Below, piece by piece: positions 35,126 to 46,873 of a DNA stretch of 64,000 nt. The position numbers were made by a program, and so were the translations under genes. This stretch comes from Chamaecyparis obtusa (lineage: Eukaryota > Streptophyta > Pinopsida > Cupressales > Cupressaceae), in contig BSBK01001302.1 in the NCBI GenBank assembly GCA_027943335.1, positions 2,367,501 to 2,431,500 of the forward strand, written 5' to 3'. Within the stretch, counting starts at the first letter, position 1, and the number at the start of each line of letters is the position of its first letter. Under the pieces are notes generated by a model, which saw only the letters and a program-made list of their open reading frames with translations, was not told the origin of the DNA and ran no database searches.

Positions 35126-36012
35126 TAACGTAGCCAAGGGGTGGTGAATCCAATTAAGGATAGTCCAAACCTCACAACTTCATAATTACATAGAGGAATA
35201 CTCAACACAAAAAATGTTTAATTAATTTTCATTAACATGCCTGGTTGTAAGGCCTTCCAGGTTAGGGCCAATTACAATCAGAAATAAGTTCTTTAAGATC
35301 ACAAGATCCAATACAACCTTAGCTAGTTCAACTCTAAAACAATCAGTAACTGATGGAAAGCCTAAGGTAGATCTAAACTTGAGCTCGTACACCTCCAAGT
35401 AATCTCCTTGTCTCCAAGTGTGCAAACCACTAGCTCTGCAACTACAAACTATCAGATAACAATTTGATCTGCAAGATCATGCAAGATCTTTTCCACAACT
35501 TCACCAACTCTTACTTTTCTAGCACATCCAAACTGATGTCTGTTCTGATGTTGATAATTGATATCCTAAACAACTACCCAAAAACCCCTTAAATACTAAT
35601 CATCAGCCACAAGTCGGCTAGATGAAACCTTTAACTCCTACAAAAAAATATTAAATGCCATACAAGTCAACTTCCAAATAGCCTTACAAACATTTAATTC
35701 AACATGTCAGCCTATAACAACAACTACCAATAATAAATGCACTAAGTCTGCCCAACAAATCACACAAAACTCCAGTCGGTAAACCAGAACTACTGAGCAA
35801 CAATGAATTAACTTAGCATGCCAATTATTGCCGAGCACCATAGGCATTGCTGAGTAACACTTTTACCAAGTGCCACAGATTACCAAGTTCATTCAATGAC
35901 CGAGCTTCCTTCAATGACTGATACTGTTGGTCAAGGCTATAACTGAGTAACATCGGCCAAATAACAAACCACCCATGCAGTTTCACCGAGGACCAAGAAT
36001 GCCCCTGCATCA
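35126..36012 (-). repeat. Element E 5' LTR
   Basis: The 887-bp repeat matches 32226-33131; on the plus strand it begins TAACGTAGCCAAGG (TG mutated to TA) and ends CCCCTGCATCA before TSD CTCCA. Confidence 0.93.
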
Positions 36013-36384
36013 CTCCAATAGGTCTTTTATCTACAGGGTTAGTATCTCTAAACATTATACTATTATTATTATCATTAGATGTAAGTTTCTTACAATGAAT
36101 ACCTCTATGTTCAAAACCATGACAATTATAAAAATAACCAAAGATAGGTTTGAATTGCTTACTTGTACAATCTCTTTTCATATGTCCAAAAGAATTGTAT
36201 GAAAAAAATCTACCTTTGAATTCTCTTCACATTTCTTTAGGTTGTTCATCTTCCTTAGGTGGATTAGGTATATCTTCAAATTTGTCAGCTTCATCAGACT
36301 TCTTTTCATTTTTATTCTCAAAGTGTTCTGGATCTGGTTCCTTGCACTCCTCAATCTTCTTTGGGAACATATCTTCAAGATATC
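36013..36384 (-). pseudogene. Element D ORF1, middle segment with degraded knuckles
   Basis: The frame reads LEDMFPKKIEECKEPDPEHF, an acidic Lys/Glu/Pro linker, then FFSYNSFGHMKRDC and FYNCHGFEHRGIHC, two CCHC knuckles each missing one or more Cys. It continues without frame change from 58753 (across element F) and into 32225 (across element E). One TGA lies near 36225. Confidence 0.85.
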
Positions 36385-36523
36385 TGTTGTGGTCCCACAA
36401 CCATGCTCCCCTTTTTGCCTCTCGGCTTCAGGCCCCCTCCTTTTTTATCTTGTCTTAATTTTTTATTTGTTTGTTAGTTTTTTTCTGTCTAGTTCTTTTT
36501 CTTAGTTTTTTGTTGTGTCAGAG

Positions 36524-36555
36524 TTTCACACTTTCAGAGGTCTGAAAGTGTGAAA
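36524..36555. repeat. Palindrome in F 5' LTR, 15-bp arms
   Basis: TTTCACACTTTCAGA, GG, TCTGAAAGTGTGAAA: perfect 15-bp arms with a 2-bp centre, 140 bp inside the LTR. The 3' LTR has the same at 51545-51576 with CpG in place of CpA/TpG (CTTTCGGAGGTCCGAAAG) and one arm mismatch. Confidence 0.9.
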
Positions 36556-36734
36556 AGTCTGGAAGTACGAACAACCAACCAGCCTTGGCATTTTCCAAAC
36601 CCTTGGGTTTTGAAATTTCGAATGTCTGAAAAATTGAAAGGTCTGACTCCTCAAAAGGAGTTGGCCTTTTGGAATTTCAGACTTTTAGAGATCTGAGACC
36701 CCCAAAATGCTGAAAGGCTAATTAGCAGGGGGGC

Positions 36735-36763
36735 TGACGTCACCCGTCGATTTCCATATAAGG
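36735..36763 (+). promoter_or_regulatory. F 5' LTR core promoter: TGACGTCA box and TATA box
   Basis: TGACGTCA (36735-36742), a perfect palindromic bZIP-type site, lies 13 bp before CATATAAGG (36755-36763). In the 3' LTR the first is TGATGTCA and the TATA is CTATATAAGG (51774-51783); A has CTATATAAGG at 8557-8566. Position about 370 bp into the LTR is the same in all. Transcription would be expected to start about 30 bp downstream; no start is proven. Confidence 0.7.
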
Positions 36764-37599
36764 AAGTGAGTGGGTTTTATACCCTCATTTCTTTGTGTAG
36801 TTCATCATTTTCAGAGCTTTTCTACATTTCTCTCTTCTGATCTTCACTCTCACCTTGTTGTCATCATCATCCAGCTTCTTCGAGGTTGGTGCCCTCTTTT
36901 CCCTCTTTTTCTTTCTTGTTTTCTAGTTTTAGTCGTCTAGGTAGGGTTTTCTTATTGGTCTAGCTAGGTTTTTGGGTTTTTGCTAGGGATAGGAATTTTT
37001 AGATCATTCTGGTCTTGCTTTAGGGATCGTGAGGTTGTCCCCTTTGATCCCTTGGCCCTGTGTTCATGGTTGAACTTGTTTTCAGACTCATTTTTGAGTC
37101 TCGACACAAACCCTCATTTCATCTTTTTCGGGCATCAAGGTTTTGGACTTTCGCAATCTGAAACCATTGGCTTTCTCTAGGAAATTTCTCTAAGTCCCAA
37201 GACTTCGACACCATGGCATTTTTGCACTACAAAGAAATGCCTCATCTGATTTTCCAAAATTGAAGGTCTAAAGATTCTCTAAAGTGGTCAAGGCACACTC
37301 CAAGGTTACTCTTCGGCATTTCAGAGTTTTCACACTCTGAAATATTGTCACATCCAATTCACCAAATGCCCAAAAGAGCATCTCCAAACTAACCAAAACT
37401 CAAGACAAGATCTCTTTCAGCATTTTGACATTTTCAGCCATTCAGAGGTCTTATACCCCCGAAAGTCTGAAATGCCTAAATAAGCTTCTTAGAACCTTTT
37501 CCAGGCCTTCATTGTTCAAGAACACTTTGTTTTTTTGGATTTTCCTCTATTTCCTATAATTTCATGGTTAATTATTCATGATCTTTGTTTTTTGTAGGA
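36764..37599 (+). other. F 5' LTR leader with probable 5'UTR intron
   Basis: There is no ORF here. A pyrimidine-rich leader runs to a possible donor (GAG|GTTGGT near 36882 or CTAG|GTAGGG near 36940), and a T-rich tract ends in TTTTTTGTAG at 37597, two bases before the ATG of the LTR ORF. The acceptor is conserved in the 3' LTR (TTTTTACAG) and in A (TTTTTGCAG). CTTTCAGA/TCTGAAAG-type motifs are frequent throughout. Confidence 0.5.
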
Positions 37600-40500
37600 A
37601 TGGTAGAGAAAGTTATTTCACTAGCTATGAAATACCAATTTAAGGGTTATCATCCACCATCCAAAGTTAGCAAATTGCACATAGAGATTATAGACACTGA
37701 CATTAGCCATATCAGTTGGAATGACTACTTAGTCAAGTGTGCCCAACCAGTAGGGAGATCTGAGGACTGCACTTCATTAGTGCATTATTCTTTGGTGAAT
37801 GCAATAGTGCATCTACTCTCCATCTTGTCTTTAGACTTGATAAACACTTTGGTGAGACACCTTGTACCTGATGAAAGAATGGTAAAGAATAGCATGGGAA
37901 AAGTGGTCATATATCTAAGGCCGGATAATATTAAAGATTTCATTCCACTTGCCTAAAGGGTTCGACAAGTTTTACAACTTCTACATCAACAAGGAAATCG
38001 AGTTCTATAAAAAGGATGTCACGTTATCTCATGACATAGTAAACAGTGAATACCTTATACAATCACTAACCAAAAACAAGTTGGACCAAATAGACATGCG
38101 AAGATGGTGCATGAAGAAGGATATCCAAGTAGCCATCACCATGATTAGTCAGGTGAATGGTTTTCCTAAGTCTAGTCAGTTGGAATCATGGATGATCCTT
38201 CTCATTGAAAAGATAAAGGAGTGACAGGAAAGGTTCGATTGGGGCACTATCCTCATTGACAACTTGGATGAGTAGCTAATTAGAGTAAAAACTGGCCCAC
38301 ATTTCTACATGACATCTTATGTTGTGTATCTATTAGCCGCTAGAGAAGTATACCCAAGGTTGACAAAGGTGGGTGTTATGGTAGATTTAAACACATGGCC
38401 ATTCACAATGTATCCACAGCTGGTTAGGAAAGAGTATTACACACACAATAGCCCTGATTTTCATATTGTCAATGATGCTTTTGTCTTTGCCATCATATGC
38501 TCCATAGAGGGAGACTATGCTAAGATAATGTCAACTGAGGCTATTGCTAAGGTCAAGGCCCTCTGAGCATTTTACATTCAGTTTAGAACCTTTTCTTACA
38601 TCTGGGTAGTAGGATGCACATTGTCTCCTAAGAAAATGCCAAGGTATCCATCAGATAGAGTGATCCTGTTGGAGATAGCCAAGAAACTATCTGATGCCCA
38701 TGAGAACATCTGATGAAATAAGAAACACTGCTAGGACTTCCCAATTTTAATAGGGCCCCATTGTGTACCAAATATGAAGATCTGCAAGTCTTTGTCCCTT
38801 GAGTAGGATGAATTCCCTCTACAAAGCTACAACCTCATGAGGACCCATTTTGATCCAATAGGTACATACAATCACATAATGGGGAGGCATTATGTACGTG
38901 AGCCACACATTGAGGACCATTGGATGAACTATGTAGATGACTATGAGGTCAGGATCCATGACTACTGCTGGATGAGTTTGGAGTTGGCACAGACCACTCT
39001 ATTGCTAAAGATACCTCAAAAGGTGAAGGAACTTGATTCCCAAGATGTCTTGGATAAAATCTACAACTTGGATCAGGTATTCAATACGGCCATTTTGATT
39101 GTAGAGGTCAATAGAGATGAGAATGATGATATTAATTTCAAAGCCAGACATGTCATCAAGGTAACCAAGCAATGGGTCACACTTCCATGTCCTATGGACC
39201 CCATATTGATGAAGCAATAACTAGCTCAGCCCTCTAAGGAGAAAAAGAAGAAAGGGGAAAAAGTCCTAAAGCCACAATTCAAAGAAGCTGCACCAAAGCA
39301 ACCAAAGACAGTGTACCAAAACAAGTGCCCTACAACATATGTCTTTTCTACTTAGTCAAAGAAGACTAAAACTAAAATGATAGGGAGTATAGCACCTCCG
39401 GATGTTCCTTCTTCTAGTGGCCCTGATCCTCTGAGTGTATAGAAGAAGGCACCCAAATTGAAAATAACTGGACCTAGGCCTACCAGGGTAATTAAATGGA
39501 ATGTTTATAAGAGGAAGAAGGATTCACCACCCACTCATATGGACACCTTGTTAGAGGAAGATGAGGAGGATATATATCAAATACCCCTCAATGGGAGAAC
39601 TCGCTCTGCAAGATTATTGAAAATGAGGAGAATATTGGAAGATGATCAGGAAGATGTTGGAGGAGTGACCCAAGGAGAGCCAATAAATCTACATCCTCTA
39701 GGTGATGATGAATTTGACATCTCATATTTTAAGGGACTTCATGGTTTCCAAGAGTCTGGGCAACAAGCTCCTATCGCAGGACAAACATTTTCTTTGGATC
39801 CTTTCCCTACACAGTTCACTGATCCTCTTGATAATGTGGAAGAGGAAGTCCAATAGAAGTCCCAAGAGCAAGTTGAGGAAGATACAACTGAAATATAGAA
39901 GGAAATTGTGGAGTTAGGTAGGGACTCGTCTATGGGTGTCACTTCTGAGGAGGATGTAGCTACATGAATTCCTCTTGCTTCACACTTATTTCCACCTCCA
40001 CCTCTAGCTATGCATCAGAATCCACTCTCTCCACCACACCAAACACCACCTACCACTTCACTTTCACCTCTTTTTCAAACCACTCCATTCCCTCCATAGC
40101 CTCAACCATTTCATGTTCCCATGCCAACTCCAGCTCTGCCACAAATGCCTTCACCCACTCCCTTTGTTTCCCGTACTCCACCACTTGTTCAGACTGAAGC
40201 AGTGGCACAAGAATCCCAAGAGCCTAAGAATTAAATGGAGACAATGGATAAAATTCTATCAGAAGAACATGATGGATTGGAGAAATAGGCTGAGGAAGAA
40301 GAGCAGACAAATGAAGAACAACAAACACATGAGGAGGGAGAGTTGAATATGATGGGAAAACAAGAGACAGAAGGAGAAGGAGAGGAGATTCATGAGGAAA
40401 TGTAGATAGAACACCCAATGACTAGTTCAACTCTTGCAGCTTTGTATGAACCCCTAAATGCATTTTCAAATCCCACTTGGTTCATTAAGGAGATCCAGCT

Positions 40501-42391
40501 AAGGACTAGGGTATACACTGATGATGAAACAAACATGGCTGTGTTAGGGTGAGCATTCCATCAAGCTCGATCAAGCACCCAAGCAAGGACACTATAATAT
40601 GTAACACAAGATCAAGCAAGTAGATGGAAGGCACAAGTGATTGTCCCTAAAATTAGCATCAGTATATCTAAGGTCACTCTTGATGACTACATGTTGGAGG
40701 AGGTAGATTTGGGAGAGCCAACCAGAGAGGGGACTAAAACTCTAGCTACCCTCAGATTAAATCATGCTCTTGGTTTCATGGAAAAATATGAGGTGAAGAT
40801 AAAATCCTTGATGGAGTAGAACAAAGCTATGAAAAGTTTCATTCTCAAGACAGCAGGTCCCATTGACCCTAATAACCCTAAGGCCTCAGTATAGGCCATT
40901 TTGGAGAAGAGGGGTGAAGTAAATACAAACATTCCACATTATTTTGTACAGGCTTGTGCAGATTGGAAAGAAGATTTTGAATAGTTCGCAAAGGTATCTC
41001 TCAAGAAGATTCTAAGACCTCTTAGAGGTATTCTTCAAGGAATCACCTCCTTAGTAGAGATCATGAGTGAAGAGGATGACATGGAGGAGAAGATTCTAAA
41101 GTGGCAAAAGACACTAGACAACCTTGTAATAATACGGAAGCAACACTTCCAAGTTTTGGTAAAGGTATATGAAGGCTCAGACCTAGATAATTTTGAGAAA
41201 TGGATCCAGGATATAACCGGAGCGTTGACTGTGTTTGAAAAGGTTCTTAAAAGAATGGATAAAAGAAGGGATAACAATCTTCTTTTTGTAAAGGAATTGT
41301 ATAAGTTCTTTGAAGGATTGGACATAAATTTGTATGATGAGGATGATGATAAAACCATGCACTCTATGAACGTCATCATAATTAGTACTTAGCTATATTC
41401 AGAGGAGTCAAAATAAAGGAAGACCTCCAACAAATACTTTATCAAAAGGAGGAGATCCAGAAAATGTTGTCTCGGGAAGAGGTGAACAAGGTTTTGCAAG
41501 AGATTTGGTCACCTTCCGAGACAAAAAACAAGAAATCCTTGAAGGGGTCAAGATAAAGAGAAGATAAAAGCCTTGATGGAGAAGAATGAAGCTATGAAAA
41601 GGTTCATTCTCAATAAAGAAGGTCCCATTGACCCTAATAACCCTGAGGCCTCATTACATTCCATTTTGGAGAAGAGGGGTGAAGTAAATATAGACATTCC
41701 ACATTCTTTTGTACACACTTGTGCAAACTAGAAGGAAGATTTTGAACAGTTGTCAAAGGTATCTCTCAAGAAGATTCCAAGACCTCTTAGAGGTATTCTT
41801 CAAGGAATCACCTCCTTAGTAGAGATCGTGAGTGAAGAGGATGGCATGGAGGAGAAGATTCTAAAGTGGAAAAAGACACTAGATGACCTTGTAATAATAT
41901 GGAAGAAAAACTTCCAAGTTTTGGTAAAGGTATATGAAGGCTTAGAGCTGAATAATTTTGAGAAATGGATCCAAGAAATAATCAGAGTGTTGACTATCTT
42001 TAAAAAGGTTCTTAAAAGAATGGATAAAAGAAGGGATAACAGTCTGCTTTTTGTAAAGGAATTGCATAAGTTCTTTGAGGGATTGGACATAAATTTGTAT
42101 GATGAGGATGATGATAAAACCATGAACTCTATGAACATCATCATTAATCAGTACTTAGCTATATTTAGAGGAGTCAAAACAAAGGAAAACCAACAAATAT
42201 TTTATCAAAAGGAGGAGATCCAGAAAATGTTGTCACGGGAAGAGGTGATACAAGGTTTTGCAAGAGAGTTGGTCACCTTCCGAGATAGAAAACAAGAAAT
42301 CCTTGAAGGGGTCAAGATGAAAAACTATGAAGAAGTGCTAGAGATTTTGGATAGGTTCCACAAAGTGTATCTAGAGGTACTCCCTAGTTAG
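37600..42391 (+). pseudogene. LTR-embedded ORF of element F, 5' LTR copy (unknown protein)
   Basis: The ATG at 37600 begins MVEKVISLAMKYQFKGYHPP. Allowing for a 765-bp internal duplication the frame is about 1342 codons, ending at 42391. N-terminal half: SWNDYLVKCAQPVGRSEDC, YLRPDNIKD, HFYMTSYVVYLLAAREVYP, NDAFVFAIICSIEGDY, KKMPRYPSDRVILLE and DFPILIGPH. Then a basic stretch (KWNVYKRKKDS), an acidic part (EEDEEDIYQIPLNGRT), a Pro-rich stretch at about 39990-40190, an acidic Glu-rich run and a helical C-terminus (KILKWQKTLDNLVIIRKQHF). There is a frameshift near 37950 and many stops, several being TAG where the 3' LTR has CAG (39854 against 54872; 40982 against 56000). No known domain recognised. 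Confidence 0.85.
40798..42315 (+). repeat. 765-bp tandem duplication inside the F 5' LTR ORF
   Basis: Units start at 40798 and 41563 (both GATAAAAKCCTTGATGGAG). Each encodes the C-terminal helical domain (KILRPLRGILQGITSL to YDEDDDKTM). The 3' LTR and A have only one unit, so the duplication arose in this LTR after insertion or just at it. 765 is divisible by 3. Confidence 0.9.
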
Positions 42392-43789
42392 TGAGTGGCC
42401 AGTCCAGACTTCGTCAAATTTTGTGCAGAGGAAAGGCAGTTCTTTTGTACTTAGCCATTTTTTAAGACCTGGCTTTTCAGCATTTCAGTCCTAGAGAACT
42501 TTTGGCCTCTGAAATTCCAAAGTCTAAATTTTGGGAAAAGAGGACTTAACACTTTGTCATTTTTTAAGTTTGGCTTTTTTGGACCAATTGTCAAGATTTG
42601 TGTATTTTTGGCATGTCTGTCGTTTAACTCCAGTTATCTCAAACTTGATTTTTCAATCAACTAGACCTCTTTTATGGGAGAATTTTTGCATGATTTTGGG
42701 GTCTCTTTCACTTGGATCTATTTGGAGAAACTATAGCAAACGATTGAGGGAAAGATCATGAAGTTATATCAAGAGCATGCATGAGTTCCAGCTTCATTTT
42801 TGTGATGTTTTATGCATCATTTGCTCAAGTTTTGTAATGCATGAGGTTTAATTCCATTCTAGGGTAGTTTAACTTGTTCTTAGAAGTAGTTTCCTTTATG
42901 TAATCTATAGTTTAGATTTATTTTCGAGTTTCATGAAGCCAAAACCCTAGCTGCGAAATAAGAGCACAGCTCTATAAATTGTAATAATACAATGTAATGA
43001 GGGTCGGATTTATCATTAATGCAATACATACAGTTGGTGCTTCAATCATAGTGTGATATTTTTGCTATCTTTGTGAGATTTATGAATGTGTGATTTTCTA
43101 ATTTATTTATTTCAAAGAGCCAATTGATTATATGGTGATTTCAAATCTGCAATTCTTAGTTTAGTGTTTGCTAGTATCATATTACTTTGACGTGATGAAT
43201 CATCGAGAAGATCTTTCTTTGGTGCTTTAAAGATAAACTTGTCTCTCATGTGTGCACATCTATAGTGGCTTTGGGATTTGATGATTTTTGGCTTATGATA
43301 CATCTATGTTCATTCCCATCAATGATTGCATCTTCTTAGCTAAAGATTGTGATTTGTTTTGATCTTTGTTTTGTGGGTTTCCTCATCTTCTCGATCTTTT
43401 AATTCGCAAAGTACTGTGATATTGGTTTATGTCCATTAGTTTTCTTTTCAGCACTTTTTTTTTTCAAAATTCTTGTTACCCTACTTACTTTCCTTTGCAA
43501 ACCAATTATAGTAGATTAGATAGATTAACTTTTCTTTTGTTTCAAAATTTGAAAATCCAAAATAGAGAAACACTATGGTATTTTGAAGTTTTTTTGTAGC
43601 CTTCCTTGAGATACAAACTAGAAAAGGCCTCCTTGTTAATAGATTCACATTTCTTTTTAGTTGAACTATCCAAGCGGTTGGGACCCAACCCAGAAGGAAT
43701 CTTGAGATTGATTCACATCACTCTTTCAAGAGGGGAATTTACTTCCATAAATTCCTAGCCGTTGTCACATGTAAAAATGATGCTCAATA
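42392..43789 (+). other. F 5' LTR, non-coding segment after the LTR ORF
   Basis: This is non-coding. It starts with further CTTTTGGCCTCTGAAAT-like palindromic motifs (42470-42530), then the single 350-bp unit (from about 43014), and ends ATGCTCAATA before the primer site. Confidence 0.7.
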
Positions 43790-43793
43790 GAAG

Positions 43794-43809
43794 TGGCGCT
43801 AGAAGGAGG
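43794..43809 (+). other. Element F primer-binding site (TGGCGC type)
   Basis: TGGCGCTAGAAGGAGG, four bases after the LTR end. TGGCGC starts are usual for Athila/Tat elements. The complementary tRNA was not identified. Confidence 0.85.
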
Positions 43810-43835
43810 TCCATCAAAAGGAAGACCTTAGAATA

Positions 43836-45085
43836 TTGGATCATTCTCTCCTGAAAGGTTTGAACGAGTCCTCAGATCCTCACCAAAAAAAGGGGAATTC
43901 CTATAACTTAGAGAAGTTCGTAGACCTCACAACAATAGAACAAAGCTCAGAGAGGATACTTCACATCATCCTAATCTTCCTCCATTTATGCACGTTGCTG
44001 CCCCGCCTACTGCTACTCTACCACCAGCTCTAATGTCATTTTTTGCAAATGCTCAAAGCTCTCCATTGTACATACAGGGACATCTCCATGAGCTGTCTAA
44101 GAATCCTAAGAAATTCTGCTCACGTTTCATCTATGGAGAATCCAAGACAGCGGAAGAACATGTTCATGCATTCAAGGAATTTTACAATCATAAGGAGATT
44201 TCTCATTAGGATGTTGTGTGCTACCTTTTCCCCTACACATTGGGGGAATTTGAATATAATTGGTATCTAAAGTTTTTGCAAGGATCCATCATCACATGGA
44301 TGGAATTTGAAACAAAATTTCTAAATCAATTTAAGTTGTATGTGGATCTAGCTAATCTTCACCACCAATTCATCTCGATGAGGAAAGACCTCAATGAACC
44401 AATTTCCATGTTCAACCATCATTTCCATAAGATGCACTAGAAGCTTGAGGCTCCTTATACTATACTAGTTGGGGCTGCTATATAGGTGTACTTGCATGCC
44501 TTGGATCCACTCACATCCATATTGTTGAAGAGGTTGCCCCGAGGCAACATAGACACTCTAGATAAAGTATGTGATGAAGCTATCACATTCACCCAATAAA
44601 TGGATCCACAAGTACGTAGAAATTATGGTGTCTCACCAGCATTAGGGAATGTTTCTATGAATGGTCCATTCACAGAAAATAATCAATTCCCAGTACAGCA
44701 TTCCCCAAGGCTCAATCAAGTGTCAGTTCCATACGCTGCTGCCCCACCACTAGCCATCACATATCTAGGGTATGATGTACATAAGGAAGCCTTGTGTGAA
44801 CAAAAGGCTATTGTCCCAAATGAGCCAGACCATTATTTAGTGAATGATTTGGATGCCATGAAAAAGACTTTATCCCAGTTGACAAGAGAGATCACCAAGA
44901 TGAAACTTAACCCACCTCAGAACTAGGGGAACTACCAATGCCCGACTACTGCCCCAAACACCTACTCCCAAAATTAAAATCATAATTATGGAAATTAAAA
45001 CAATAACAATAACAAAAATGGTGGGGGTTATGGGAACACTTCTCAAGATAAGTAGTTTGGTCAACAATGAATGAGAAGAACATGG
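43836..45085 (+). pseudogene. Element F gag
   Basis: In the frame of 43988: FFANAQSSPLYIQGHLHELS, FCSRFIYGESKTAEEHVHAF, VCYLFPYTLGEFEYNWYLKF, ITWMEFETKFLNQFKLYVD and LLKRLPRGNIDTLDKVCDEA make up a Ty3/gypsy gag core; YLGYDVHKEALCEQK and an Asn/Gly-rich tail end near 45085. No CCHC knuckle is visible. Point stops at 44207 (probably Gln), 44438, 44486 and 44597 interrupt it. Short upstream frames (from 43836) may be the start, broken by a frameshift. A has the same gene split by element C. Confidence 0.85.
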
Positions 45086-45257
45086 AACACATCCAAATAA
45101 TGCCATTATACCCTCTGACAATGCCAACATCTTCAACTCATCTGAGGTTCATTTTACTCAAACTCCCAACACACACCAACTAGACAATGAGTACAGGGGG
45201 GAGTTTGACAACCAATAAATCCAAGATCCTGGTAACTCTCAGACCCACTTTAGTTCC

Positions 45258-46462
45258 ATGGTCTTTGATTCATACGATCTGAGCATAGGTGGAGGTCCTA
45301 GCAATAACTCAATGGAAGAAGAATTTGTCTTACTTTTCAATCAAGAAAGTCAGCTAGAGTACTCTGAGGTCCATGCTTTTCAGAATAACAACAAAAAAAC
45401 TTATAATCTAAGGAGTAGAAGAGAACCTCTGACTAACAGTATCCCCCTAGGAATGCAGCCCACTCCACCTAATCCAAGGGCTAGCAACAATCCTATACCT
45501 CCTCCAGGCCCTAGTGCCAATGTCTCTCTAGCAGTACAACATTAACCCACCCTGCTAAAGAATCCAATCTGGGCCAATGAAAAGTACACTACAGTGGAGG
45601 AACTAAAGAAAGTCAGAACTAACATGTCAATGTACAATATGTTACAAAGTTATCCTTCACAAAGAGAAGCCCTCCTAAGATCACTGGATCATTCCAAATC
45701 AGCCTTGTCCAGCAATAACACCAAAAATGCATCCAACATGAATGCGGCTGAGGCAATGTCAACTATGTTCAAAGATAGGGTACAAGTACCCCCATTCTTG
45801 CTTAGCCTCAAGATCTTTGGAAAGAAATTGCATAATTATTTTATTGACTCAGGAGCTTCCTGTAATTTCATGCCATTATTCATATGCCACAAGCTAGGGA
45901 TGGGTCCTCAACTGACCAACAGGGTTGTGATTCAACTTGACAAAATAGAGGTCAAAGTCATAGGGGTCTTGAAGGATACATGCATACAATTGACCATTGA
46001 CCCTAGAATCTAGGATTTCATTGACATACATGTGGTGGACATATCAAAAATGTATGGCATGTTACTCAGCAGAGAGTAGACCTGATCATTGAGGGGCTGG
46101 TTCTCCACAGACTTTACTCAACTATGGCTACCATGGAAGGGGCTCAATAACTAGATCAAGATTGATACAGAACCTAAACTCAAATAGATGATAACTGAGT
46201 AAATTCCCCAAATGAAGTCTTGTTCTCACAAGCTGACCTGGGGGTATATCAGTTCGATAAGACTTTCACATTCCACCTCCAAGAAGAAGAGAACTCAAAT
46301 GATAGCTCCATGCACGAGTTAGTGAGTGCCCAAATTCTCAAGGAAATTCTCACAGGATTCATAGACAACATGATGAAAAATATGAGGCATCTTGGACAAG
46401 ATGTTGACCCAAACATACTAATGCTACCAAGGTATTGTCACTTTCATCAGATAAACCACTAA
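45258..46462 (+). pseudogene. Element F aspartic protease region
   Basis: A spacer with NLRSRREPLTNSIPLGMQPT leads to KKLHNYFIDSGASCNFMPLF near 45840-45870, which has the D-S-G protease site, then GMGPQLTNRVVIQLDKIEVK. After a TAG at 46013 the frame continues (DFIDIHVVD) and shifts near 46197 to the frame of 46220-46462 (ADLGVYQFDKTFTFHLQEEE). The matching region of A is 11504-10584. Confidence 0.88.
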
Positions 46463-46873
46463 GAGTTTACATCCCAAGATTGTCAGGATGCGGTGGTCCA
46501 AGTAATGAGCCAAATGTCTAGCATACCCAAGCTTACAAAGGATACGATGACACATTCAAGTGATGATGGATCTCCTCTATATGAACAACCAAAAGTTCCA
46601 ACAACTAAAGATTCTATACAATAGGAATGGAGCTCTTCTAATGATAGTTTCCTACCCCTATGCCATGAAGTCTGGCGTGATGTAAAAGAAAAACAAAGGA
46701 TGAAATAGGTTCCCCTTTCCAAAAGAGAACACCCAGATGAAGAGAACTCAGAGGTCTCAGGTATAGAGAGTCTATCACCACCCAAAACCCTCGTTGAACC
46801 CCAGGTCAATGCACATCCACCCAAGATGACTTCAAAAGTCCAAGTCAAATAATCTTCCCATAGGAGTCACCCA

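Larger units (their letters stand above)
32226..36012 (-). mobile_element. Element E: 3.8-kb gag-protease LTR element without polymerase
   Basis: The element is bounded by TSD CTCCA at 32221-32225 and 36013-36017. LTRs are 32226-33131 and 35126-36012. Minus-strand order: 5' LTR, initiator-Met-type primer site, gypsy-type gag, zinc knuckle, aspartic protease, then 3' LTR almost at once. RT, RNase H and integrase are absent; the interior is only about 2.0 kb. LTRs differ by about 10 percent. It is a non-autonomous Ty3/gypsy derivative inserted in ORF1 of D. Confidence 0.93.
36385..43789 (+). repeat. Element F 5' LTR (7405 bp)
   Basis: It aligns with 51404-58747 from the first base to the last. 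It differs mainly by a 765-bp tandem duplication in the ORF (40798 to about 42315) and by having one copy, not three, of the 350-bp unit near its end (from 43014). Confidence 0.93.

Noticed and set aside
41035..42144. Repeated minus-strand ORFs of about 114 codons (also 56053-56400)
   Set aside because: They are antisense to the C-terminal domain of the LTR ORF and appear repeatedly only because that domain is duplicated.
37600..42391. LTR ORF as an envelope gene
   Set aside because: No signal peptide, transmembrane segment or Cys pattern was seen, and the position is inside the LTR rather than after integrase.
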